Source of the DNA: Alphaproteobacteria bacterium
Lineage (GTDB): Bacteria; Pseudomonadota; Alphaproteobacteria; SHVZ01
NCBI GenBank assembly: GCA_016869375.1
Contig: VGEH01000032.1
Coordinates: 1-35,995, forward strand
Reading direction: 5' to 3'
Length of the DNA: 35,995 nt
The position numbers and the translations under genes are program-made. Shown here piece by piece: positions 27,395 to 35,995 of the stretch (the stretch's first letter is position 1; each line of letters opens with the position of its first letter). The notes below the pieces were generated by a model. That model had not been told where the DNA came from and did no database searches. It was given only the letters and a program-made list of their open reading frames with translations.

Positions 27395-28596
27395 TTCTTG
27401 ACCGCCGACCATTGCGTGACCGGACGCAGCGCCCGCCAAGCGACCTCGCCGCCCAAGGCCTCGGCACGCGACACTGCGAGACGCACGAGATCGCCGCCGA
27501 GCGCGCCATGCCGCGCGAGCAGCAGGGTTTCGCCGCTGAGCGTGACCGCATTGGCGACGAGCCGGCCGCCCGGCCTGAGCGCCTCCCAGCCACGCGAAAG
27601 AAGCGCCTCGTCGCCCGTGCCACCACCGACGAAGACGGCGTCGGGCGCGTCCAGATTCTGCAGCACCGCAGGCGCCGTCCCTTCGATGACCTCGAGACGG
27701 CGCGAGACGCCGAGCGCGGCGGCGTTGCGGAGGACGCGGGCGGCGCGAGCCGGGTCGCGCTCTATGGCGATCGCCCGTGCCGTCGGCTCGGCCCTCAGCC
27801 ATTCGATCGAGATGGAGCCGGAACCCGCGCCGACATCCCAGAGAAGGCCACGGGGCTGCGGCATCAGACGGGCGAGCGTGACCGCGCGAACCTCGCGCTT
27901 GGTGATCTGGCCGTCATGCTCGAAAGCGTCATCGGCGAGACCTGGCGTAACGGGGCGCCAGACCGCGCTCGGGTTGGCGCGGCAATCGATTGCGATCGTG
28001 TTGAGCGCATCCGACTGCTCGCGCCAGGATGCGGCCGTTGCCTCGACGAGGCGTTCCCTGTCTCCCCCGAGGCGCTCAAGCACGATGAAGCGGCTGCTGC
28101 CGAAGCTGCGGTCGTTCAGCCAGGTCGCGACCTTGCCTGGCGTCGTGCCGTCCTGGCTGAGGATGATGAGCCGCGCACCGGGGCGAACGCTCGCCCCCAG
28201 CAGCTCGAGCGGACGGCCGTTCAAGGTCACGATCTCGAGTTCAGCGGCGGCCCATCGAAGGCGCGCACAGGCGAGCGCCACGCAGCCGGCGGCCGGGATC
28301 GTCACGGTCTCCTCGGCGGCAACATAGCGGGCAAGCGTGACTCCTATGCCGTAGCAGAAGGGATCGCCGCTCGCGAGCACGACGACCCGGCGCCCGCGGT
28401 ACACGCGAATCTGCTCCACGGTGTCGGTCAGCGGTGTCGCCCAGGGCAGCCGCTCGGCGCCACCGGCCGGCACCATCGCCAAGTGGCGCTCGCCGCCGAC
28501 CAGCACCTCGGCCCGCTCGATCAATCCACGCGCCGTCCCACCGAGACCGTCGAACCCGTCCTCGCCGATCCCGACGATCGAGAGCCACGCGGTCAT
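27391..28596 (-). CDS. cobL: precorrin-6B C5,C15-methyltransferase (decarboxylating)
   Basis: Bifunctional enzyme that methylates C-5 and C-15 and removes the acetate carboxyl at C-12, giving precorrin-8x. The 401-aa protein is a fusion of a CbiE-type tetrapyrrole methylase (residues about 1-205; WLSIVGIGEDGFDGL, VVVLASGDPFCYGIG) and a CbiT-type class I methyltransferase (about 210-401; GLLWDVGAGSGSISIEWLRA as the SAM motif). This fused form is characteristic of the aerobic pathway. It overlaps both cobH upstream and cobE downstream by 4 bp. Confidence 0.95.
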   Translation of the reverse strand: MTAWLSIVGIGEDGFDGLGGTARGLIERAEVLVGGERHLAMVPAGGAERLPWATPLTDTVEQIRVYRGRRVVVLASGDPFCYGIGVTLARYVAAEETVTIPAAGCVALACARLRWAAAELEIVTLNGRPLELLGASVRPGARLIILSQDGTTPGKVATWLNDRSFGSSRFIVLERLGGDRERLVEATAASWREQSDALNTIAIDCRANPSAVWRPVTPGLADDAFEHDGQITKREVRAVTLARLMPQPRGLLWDVGAGSGSISIEWLRAEPTARAIAIERDPARAARVLRNAAALGVSRRLEVIEGTAPAVLQNLDAPDAVFVGGGTGDEALLSRGWEALRPGGRLVANAVTLSGETLLLARHGALGGDLVRLAVSRAEALGGEVAWRALRPVTQWSAVKK

Positions 28597-29237
28597 GGCG
28601 CCTCGCTCGCCAGCGCGTTGACGGCTTCAGCCGCGAGAACACTGCCGCCGCGCCGCCCGAGCAGGGCGATGAACGGAAGGCCGCTCTTAGCCAGGGCGGC
28701 TTTCGACTCGGCGGCATCGACGAAGCCGACCGCGAAGCCCAGGACGAGCGCCGGTCGCGGCGAACCAGCCTCGACCAGCTCCAAGAGACGGAACAGAGCC
28801 GTCGGCGCATCGCCGATGGCGACGACAGCGCCGGCGAGGCGAGCCGCCCATAGCTCGACGGCCGCCGAGGGACGGGTAATCCGCTCGCTCTTCCCGCGCT
28901 CGGCGGCGCGGGGGTCGTTCAGCGTCACGATGATCTCGCTGTCGGCCAACAGGCGCTTGCCGAGTATGCCCGCGGCCGTCATTTCGGAATCGCAGAAGAC
29001 CGGTGCACCGGCCCGCAATGCCGCCCGTCCCGCCGCGACGGCGCCGGTGGAAGCGCGAAGGTCGCCGACGATCTCCGGCATGCCGGTGGCCTGCACGAGA
29101 CGCAGCGCGACCGGCACCAGCTCGGCCGACAGGCCCGTGACATCGGTCTCGGTCCGTATGAGCTCCCAGGACCGGGCGACGATCGCCTGCGGATCCTTGA
29201 GATAGGCATCAGTCGCGATGAGGGCCGTCCTCGTCAT
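28593..29237 (-). CDS. cobH: precorrin-8X methylmutase, catalytic His replaced by Gln
   Basis: Moves the C-11 methyl to C-12 to make hydrogenobyrinic acid. The 214-aa protein follows the CobH/CbiC pattern: DPQAIVARSWELIRTE, APVFCDSEMTAAGI, VAIGDAPTALFRLLELVEAG, and the C-terminal FAVGFVDAAESKAAL and RRGGSVLAAEAVNALA. The active-site His of the family (His43 of Pseudomonas denitrificans CobH, in a MVHACG context) is replaced here: the protein reads RLVQATGMPEI, with CAG at 29093-29091 as residue 49. The usual GNAPTAL is GDAPTAL. I start at 29237; an upstream in-frame ATG at 29276 adds 13 unconvincing residues. It is first of the cobH-L-E-M chain. Confidence 0.88.
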   Translation of the reverse strand: MTRTALIATDAYLKDPQAIVARSWELIRTETDVTGLSAELVPVALRLVQATGMPEIVGDLRASTGAVAAGRAALRAGAPVFCDSEMTAAGILGKRLLADSEIIVTLNDPRAAERGKSERITRPSAAVELWAARLAGAVVAIGDAPTALFRLLELVEAGSPRPALVLGFAVGFVDAAESKAALAKSGLPFIALLGRRGGSVLAAEAVNALASEAP

Positions 29238-29329
29238 GGGAGTGGCCAGCCTAGAGGGGTCCGGCCTCGGATTCATACTCCGATCGCTCGTTCCACGCGC
29301 ATGAATTGACGGATCAGTGGTCGGCCGCC

Positions 29330-30335
29330 ATGGTCCGGGCCATGCTCACCTATGGCGGCCATGGCGCCGAAACCATCGGGCTTCTGCTGCTCGCGCTCGT
29401 CCTGGATGCGGTTTTCGGCGAGCTTCCCTGGCTCTTCCGGTTCGTCTCGCATCCGGTCGTCGTGATCGGCCGCGTCATCGCCTTCTTCGATCGGCGCCTC
29501 AACCGGATCGAACGCTCGAACCGCTCTCGGCTCTTTCGCGGCGGCCTGACCGTCGTGATCCTGGTGAGCGTGGCGGCAGCGATCGGCACGGCGATCCATT
29601 GGGTCGCGGTGCTGGTGCCGTTTGCCTGGTTCCTCGAGCTGCTACTGATCACGGCGCTGATCGCGCAGCGAAGCCTCTACGACCATGTCGCCGCCGTGCG
29701 AACTGCGCTCGACACCTCGGGCCTTGCCGCCGGCCGCGAGGCCGTCTCGCACATCGTCGGACGCGATCCAAACGCGCTCGACGACCACGGCGTCTGCCGC
29801 TCGGCAATCGAGTCCTTGGCCGAGAACTTCTCCGACGGGGTCGTCGCGCCGGTGCTGTGGACACTGGTCTTCGGCCTGCCCGGCCTGATCGTCTACAAGA
29901 CGATCAACACGCTCGACAGCATGATCGGGCACAAGACGCCTCGATATCTCTACTTCGGCAAGGTCGCAGCGCGGCTTGACGACGTCGCCAACTGGATTCC
30001 GGCGCGCATCTCCGGGCTTATCCTTTTCCTGGCGAGCTTCATCGCGCCCGGTGCCCGGCCATGGGCGGCGCTCAAGACCATGTGGCGCGATGCCCGCAAG
30101 CACAAGTCGCCGAACGCGGGCTGGCCGGAGGCGGCGGTCGCCGGCGCCCTCGACCTGGCGCTGGCGGGGCCGCGCCGCTATCCCGAGATGGTCGTCAATG
30201 ATCCATGGGTTGGGGAGGGCCGCGCGCGCGCGACGACCGACGATATCGGCGCGGCACTTCGCCTTTACGTGATCGCCTGTCTGATCGACGCGGCGCTGGT
30301 GGCGGTGGTGCTGTTCGGCGTGCTGTGGGTCACTC

Positions 30336-30343
<8 letters not shown>
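29330..30343 (+). CDS. cobD: adenosylcobinamide-phosphate synthase (CobD/CbiB)
   Basis: Membrane protein that attaches aminopropanol (or its phosphate) to adenosylcobyric acid. Typical blocks are [20 protein letters not shown] near the N-terminus, [14 protein letters not shown], the [20 protein letters not shown] core, [20 protein letters not shown] and the late [16 protein letters not shown]. Several hydrophobic helices are present. I start at the ATG at 29330 (337 aa); a TTG at 29306 and an ATG at 29342 are alternatives. It stands alone on the plus strand, divergent from cobH, and its end overlaps cobQ by 8 bp. Confidence 0.93.
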
Positions 30344-31806
<1,463 letters not shown>

Positions 31807-31820
<14 letters not shown>

Positions 31821-32463
31821 GCGCGTTCCTCAAGGCATCCGCGCCGGGATGGTTGAACCTGCGATCGATCAGGATGTCCTTCGGCGACACCGGCTGGCCG
31901 TAATAGGCTTGGTTGAAATCGTTCTTCGGCTGAATCACCGAGCCTTCCAGCGCCGCACCGCCGAAGAGGCCCTGCGACTTCGAGAAGGCAATGATGTCGG
32001 TCGTGGGCGAGCCGGTGGTGGCGGCCTCGACGCCCACGCCCACCGGCCCGACCGAGACGCTGGCATCGGCGCCGAGCTTGCCCTGCGCCGAGAGCAGCGA
32101 GTTCATGCCCTTGTCGGTCATGACGATGAACATCACTTCCTTGGCCTCGACGCCGATCTGCAGGCCGAAGGAAGCGCCTGCCATGCTCACGAAGGCAGGC
32201 GAGGACCAGCGGCCCTGAGAATCGCGGGAGAGCAGCACGCCGAAGCCGCCTTCGCCGCCGATGAAGAACCCGGCCTTGACCAGCTGCGGCACGACCAGGA
32301 CACCCCGGGCATTGCGGAGACGCGACCGGGCAGCAGGGAGGTTCGGGTCGCGCAGCACGCTCTCGACCGAGAGCTTGGCGCGGTCGACCAGGGCCTGGGG
32401 TTCCTCGGCCTTGGCCGGGGCGATCAGGAGAAAGACGAAGAAGAGAGAGATCAGGATGCGCAT
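31807..32463 (-). CDS. SYLF/Ysc84-domain exported protein
   Basis: Exported protein of 218 aa. A signal peptide, [20 protein letters not shown], is followed by a SYLF (DUF500/Ysc84) lipid-binding domain: [53 protein letters not shown] and [11 protein letters not shown]. In eukaryotes this domain binds phosphoinositides; bacterial members are periplasmic and poorly understood. The start at 32463 has GGAG nine bases upstream; an earlier in-frame start at 32478 is less likely. It lies between cobO (15 bp upstream) and cobQ (14-bp overlap). No role in cobalamin metabolism is known to me, so it is a foreign member of the cob operon. Confidence 0.88.
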
Positions 32464-32478
32464 GGGTGGGGACTCCAT

Positions 32479-33084
32479 CTAGAACTCGATTCCAACCTGA
32501 GCCTTAACCCCCGAATCGAAGTGGTGTTTCAACGGAACCATCTCGGTGACCATGTCGGCGGCCTCGATCAGGTCCTTTTTGGCGTTCCGGCCGGTCACGA
32601 TGACGTGCAGCCCCGGTCGGCGAGCCTGGAGGCCGGCCACCACCTCCTCCAGGACCAGGTAATCGTAGCGCAACACGATGTTGAGTTCGTCCAGAACGAC
32701 CAGGCCGAGGGCCTGGTCGGCCAGCATCGCCTTGGCCGCTTCCCAGGCCTTGGCTGCGGCGGCGATGTCGCGGTTGCGGTCCTGGGTCTCCCAGGTGAAT
32801 CCCTCGCCCATGGTGGCGAAGCGTATCTGGTCGCCGAAGCGCTCCAGCGCGCCCCGCTCGCCCGTTCCCCATTTGCCCTTGGTGAACTGGACGACGCCGA
32901 TCTTCATGCCGTTGCCGAGCGCGCGCAGCACGAGGCCGAAGGCGGCTGTCGATTTGCCCTTGCCCTTGCCGGTATGGACCATCAGCAGGCCCTTCTCGAT
33001 TGTCTTGGTCGCGATCTTGGCGTCGCGGAAGGCTTTGCGCTTGGCTGCCTTCGCCGCGTGGCGGGCAAGGTCGTCGTCGCTCAT
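32479..33084 (-). CDS. cobO: cob(I)yrinic acid a,c-diamide adenosyltransferase
   Basis: Transfers the adenosyl group from ATP to the cobalt of corrinoids (CobA/CobO/BtuR family, P-loop fold). The 201-aa protein has LLMVHTGKGKGKSTAAFGLV with the Walker A loop, VVQFTKGKWGTGER, the LGLVVLDELNIVLRYDYL block, and VIVTGRNAKKDLIEAADMVT, ending KAQVGIEF. The start at 33084 (MSDDDLARHAAKAAKRKAF) overlaps the cobN stop as ATGA; the frame is open further upstream but is antiparallel noise within cobN. It is translated directly after cobN. Confidence 0.96.
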   Translation of the reverse strand: MSDDDLARHAAKAAKRKAFRDAKIATKTIEKGLLMVHTGKGKGKSTAAFGLVLRALGNGMKIGVVQFTKGKWGTGERGALERFGDQIRFATMGEGFTWETQDRNRDIAAAAKAWEAAKAMLADQALGLVVLDELNIVLRYDYLVLEEVVAGLQARRPGLHVIVTGRNAKKDLIEAADMVTEMVPLKHHFDSGVKAQVGIEF

Positions 33085-35995
33085 GCTGCAGCTTCCCTGG
33101 TTCCGTTGAGCGAGGCCAGCAGCGCCGGCCTGCGATTGCCGCCTGGTCGCCACAGCCCGCGCGCGCGGGCCTCCTCGAAACGCGAGACGATGTCCCACAG
33201 TGCTGCTGGGTTGACTTCGGCGAGAAAACCCCGCACCTCCTCGTCGACGAGATAGGCATCGAACAGCAGGTCGAACTGGTCGTCGCGGACCCCGCCCGCG
33301 GTCGCGGCGAAGGCGAAGAGATGGTCGACCGTGGCGGCGATCTCGAAGGCGCCCTTATAGCCGTGGCGCATCACGCCGGCGATCCATTTCGGATTGGCGG
33401 CACGGCCGCGAAGGATGACGGAGATCTCCTCCGCGAGCTTGCCGATGCGCGGGCGTTCGGGGCGCGAGTGGTCGTTGTGATAGACGGCCGGCGACGCGCC
33501 CGAGAGGTGCGCCACCGTGACCGCGAGCCCGCCCTCGAACTGGTAGTAGTCGTCGGAGTCGAGGAGATCGTGCTCGCGATTGTCCTGGTTCTGGACGACC
33601 GCCTCGACCGCCTTGAGGCGTTCGGCAAGCATCGGTTCGGTCGCGCCTTCCTTGCCGGCGGCATAAGCAAAGCTGCTCCAGGCGAGGAAGGCACGCGCGA
33701 GGTCGGCCTGGGTCTTCCAGCCGCTCTGATCGATCAGCGCCTGCAATCCCGCGCCATAGGCACCCGGCTTGGAACCGAAGACGCGAAAGCCAGCGCGCAA
33801 CTCGGCGGTTTCCGCATCAAGACCCTGGGCGGTGAGCTTCGCCGAGTCCCGGCGGAAGGCCGCGGCGAGCGGATTCACCTCCTTCGGCTCATCGAGACGC
33901 GCAACCCCGCGCGCGGCCGAGTCGACGAGATCGATGAGGCCGGGGAAAGCGTCCCGGAAGAAACCGGAGATGCGCAGCGTCACGTCGACACGCGGGCGAC
34001 CGAGCACCGAGGCCGGCAGGATCTCGAAGCCGGTCACGTGGCGCGATCCCGCATCCCAGGTCGGGCGCACACCCATTAGCGCCAGCGCCTGCGCGACATC
34101 GTCTCCGCCCGTGCGCATGCAGGAAGTGCCCCAGGCCGAGAGCGCGATGCGGCGCGGATAGTCGCCATGCTCCTGCGCATGACGTTCGATCAGCAGCGCC
34201 GCCGACTGCCAGCCGAGCGTCCAGGCGGCCGGCGTGGGCACTGCGCGCGTATCGACAGAGAAGAAGTTGCGGCCGGTCGGCAGCACCTCCGGCTTGCCGC
34301 GGGTAGGGGCTCCAGACGGGCCTGGCTCTACGAAGCGACCATCGAGGCCGGTCAGCAGCGCGCGCCGCTCGGCCTCGCCACAAGCCGAGACCGCGGGGCG
34401 CAGCCGCGTCTCGATCTCGCCAAGGACCGCGGCGGTACGAGTCCAGGCCGGATCGCAGGTGCGGCGGCCGGCGACGAGTTCCAGCGCCTCGGCCTCCAAC
34501 TGGTCAACGACGCGGCCGGCATCCTCGTCGACCAGGGGATCGACGCCCAGCTGCTGATCGTCGGCCAGCGCCCGGATCAGCGAGGCGTCTTCCGGCCGGG
34601 CGCCGCGTGGCACACGGGCAAGCGCGACGAGGAGACCGTCGAGCTGATCGCCCTGAGGCGAACGACCGAGCACATGGAGCCCATCGCGGATCTGCAGATC
34701 CTTGAGACGGCAGAGATGGCGGTCGAGCTTCCGCAGCGCCTCCCGCTGGTCGTCCTCTGGAGCGATGCCGCAATCATGGTCGAGGCCGATCTTGCGGCAG
34801 CGGTCGAGGATGTCGGCGGCGAGCGGTTCCAGCCGACGCGGATCGAGCGTGGAGGCGTGATAGTACTCGTCGATCAGGTGCTCGAGATCGGCCTGCGTGC
34901 CGTAGCTGCCGGCGCGCGTCAGCGGCGGCGTCAGATGATCGATGATGACGGCACCGGCACGGCGCTTCGCCTGCGTGCCCTCGCCCGGATCGTTGACGAT
35001 GAACGGATAGAGGTTCGGCAGTGGCCCGAGCGCGATCTCGGGCCAACAGAGCCTCGACAGCGCCGTCGCCTTGCCTGGCAGCCATTCGAGGTTGCCGTGC
35101 TTACCGAGGTAGACGATCGCCTGCGCGCCGAAGACCTCGCGTAGCCAGAGGTGGAAAGCGAGATAGCCGTGCGGCGGTACCAGATCGGGATCGTGATATG
35201 TCGATTCCGGATCGATGTTGTAACCGCGCGCCGGCTGCACCGCGACGATTACATTGCCGAAACGATGGACGGGCAGGACGAAGGCCTCACCGCGTACGAA
35301 AGGATCGGTTGTCGCATCGCCCCAGCGTTCAGCAAGCGCCGTCTGCGTTTCGACGGCTTGCTTCGCCAACCACTCGCGATACGCCCTCAGCGATATCTCG
35401 CCCGTGGCTCCCCCCCACCCCAACCCTCCCCCACAAGAGGGGAGGGGGCACGATGCTTCGGACTCCCTCCCCCCTTGTGGGGGAGGGTTGGGGTGGGGGG
35501 TAGTCGTAGATCTCGCCGCATTCGTCGGGCCGGCGAGCAGCCTCGCCATCAGCGCCACGCCATCGGCAGGGCGTCCCTCGACACGATAGCCTGCTTCTTC
35601 CAACGCTCTCAGTACTTCAATGGTCGAGGCCGGCGTGTCGAGGCCGACGCCGTTGCCGATGCGTGCATCCCGATTCGGATAGTTGGCGAGCACGACCGCG
35701 ATCCGGCGCTCAGCTGCCGGCGTGCGCCGCAGTCCGACCCAGGCGGAGGCGAGCGCGGCGACGAAGTCGACGCGGTCGGCGACCGCCTTGTAATCGACGA
35801 TGTCGGCCTCGGTCAGCGGATCGCGATGCCGAACCGTCTTGAACGACACGGCGCGGGAGTGGATGCGCCCATCGACCTCCGGCATCGCCATGTTCATCGC
35901 GAGGTCGGCCGAGCGGAGCCCGCGCGCATCCGCCGACCAGGATTGCTCGGTCGAGCCGGAGAAGACGACCTGCAATACCGGGCAATCGCAGGTTT
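33081..35995 (-). CDS. cobN: aerobic cobaltochelatase subunit CobN (5' end cut by window)
   Basis: Large subunit that, with CobS and CobT, inserts cobalt into hydrogenobyrinic acid a,c-diamide using ATP. Only the C-terminal about 970 residues are in the window; the frame runs off the right edge (the last residues read CPVLQVVFSGSTEQSW), so the start is missing. Family blocks include AVVLANYPNRDARIGNGVGL, the YLGKHGNLEWLPGK block with its conserved His, and SYGTQADLEHLIDEYYHA. Further blocks are ALSAWGTSCMRTGGDDVAQA and GVMRHGYKGAFEIAATVDHL. After LLAGPTNA the sequence contains about 30 extra residues encoded by a palindromic repeat, in frame. It heads the cobN-cobO-SYLF-cobQ transcript as far as seen here. 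Confidence 0.96.
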   Translation of the reverse strand, partial: TCDCPVLQVVFSGSTEQSWSADARGLRSADLAMNMAMPEVDGRIHSRAVSFKTVRHRDPLTEADIVDYKAVADRVDFVAALASAWVGLRRTPAAERRIAVVLANYPNRDARIGNGVGLDTPASTIEVLRALEEAGYRVEGRPADGVALMARLLAGPTNAARSTTTPHPNPPPQGGRESEASCPLPSCGGGLGWGGATGEISLRAYREWLAKQAVETQTALAERWGDATTDPFVRGEAFVLPVHRFGNVIVAVQPARGYNIDPESTYHDPDLVPPHGYLAFHLWLREVFGAQAIVYLGKHGNLEWLPGKATALSRLCWPEIALGPLPNLYPFIVNDPGEGTQAKRRAGAVIIDHLTPPLTRAGSYGTQADLEHLIDEYYHASTLDPRRLEPLAADILDRCRKIGLDHDCGIAPEDDQREALRKLDRHLCRLKDLQIRDGLHVLGRSPQGDQLDGLLVALARVPRGARPEDASLIRALADDQQLGVDPLVDEDAGRVVDQLEAEALELVAGRRTCDPAWTRTAAVLGEIETRLRPAVSACGEAERRALLTGLDGRFVEPGPSGAPTRGKPEVLPTGRNFFSVDTRAVPTPAAWTLGWQSAALLIERHAQEHGDYPRRIALSAWGTSCMRTGGDDVAQALALMGVRPTWDAGSRHVTGFEILPASVLGRPRVDVTLRISGFFRDAFPGLIDLVDSAARGVARLDEPKEVNPLAAAFRRDSAKLTAQGLDAETAELRAGFRVFGSKPGAYGAGLQALIDQSGWKTQADLARAFLAWSSFAYAAGKEGATEPMLAERLKAVEAVVQNQDNREHDLLDSDDYYQFEGGLAVTVAHLSGASPAVYHNDHSRPERPRIGKLAEEISVILRGRAANPKWIAGVMRHGYKGAFEIAATVDHLFAFAATAGGVRDDQFDLLFDAYLVDEEVRGFLAEVNPAALWDIVSRFEEARARGLWRPGGNRRPALLASLNGTREAAA
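35411..35500. repeat. 90-bp palindromic repeat element inside cobN
   Basis: Left arm 35411-35437 (27 nt, runs of C broken by A, AA and T, ending CACAAG) is the exact reverse complement of the right arm 35474-35500. The stem goes on inward, with one mismatch and one wobble, for about 10 more pairs (35439-35448 with 35463-35472). A 14-nt loop remains at 35449-35462. On the cobN strand it stays open and encodes TPHPNPPPQGGRE and, on the other arm, CGGGLGWGG. Peptides of this pattern recur in translated alphaproteobacterial genomes, so this looks like one copy of a dispersed palindromic element. Only one copy is in the window. Confidence 0.9.

Overview
This window is about 36 kb of high-GC chromosome (roughly two-thirds G+C by eye) from an alphaproteobacterium, probably Rhodospirillales- or Hyphomicrobiales-like. 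The evidence is an argD-argF-hslO operon, a Usg-family gene beside groESL, a CIRCE element upstream of groES, a CobN/CobL/CobM-type (aerobic) cobalamin pathway, and a C/G-rich palindromic repeat of a kind common in alphaproteobacteria. I cannot name a genus. Genes are tightly packed. Many same-strand neighbours overlap by ATGA, and several convergent pairs overlap at their stop codons. No tRNA, rRNA, insertion sequence, prophage or CRISPR array was seen.

Layout. 1-9.2 kb: a LysE/RhtB exporter with a doubtful N-terminus, a ketopantoate-reductase-family enzyme, the argD-argF-hslO operon, a small lipoprotein, a histone-deacetylase/acetylpolyamine-amidohydrolase-family enzyme, an M20 carbamoylase-type amidohydrolase, and a murA whose catalytic Cys is replaced by Asp. 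9.2-16.2 kb: heme A synthase (ctaA), a large three-part flavin/Fe-S oxidoreductase (1146 aa, TTG start), glutathione S-transferase, an EamA permease, a hypothetical protein and usg. 16.3-18.5 kb: groES-groEL with a promoter, a CIRCE operator and an intrinsic terminator. 18.5-22.2 kb: an AEC-family permease and pepN.

22.2-24.8 kb holds a minus-strand operon: a two-subunit UxaA-family lyase resembling sulfolactate sulfo-lyase SuyA/SuyB, a 30-residue Lys/Ala peptide squeezed between the two subunits, and an LDH2-type 2-hydroxyacid dehydrogenase. The promoter-proximal part of this operon is poorer in G+C than its neighbours. A 680-bp intergenic region, also low in G+C and containing several strong inverted repeats, separates it from the cobalamin locus.

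25.5-36.0 kb is the cobalamin locus: cobK (+), cobM-cobE-cobL-cobH (-), cobD (+), and cobQ, a SYLF-domain gene, cobO and cobN (-). It covers cobalt insertion, several corrin-ring methylation, reduction and rearrangement steps, adenosylation, amidation and aminopropanol attachment. cobN runs off the right edge and carries an in-frame 90-bp palindromic repeat. CobH has Gln where the family has its catalytic His.

Most promising leads: the 30-aa lysine-rich peptide in the SuyAB-like operon, the palindromic element inside cobN, the Asp-type MurA, the His-to-Gln CobH, the structured region upstream of cobK, and the large fused oxidoreductase.
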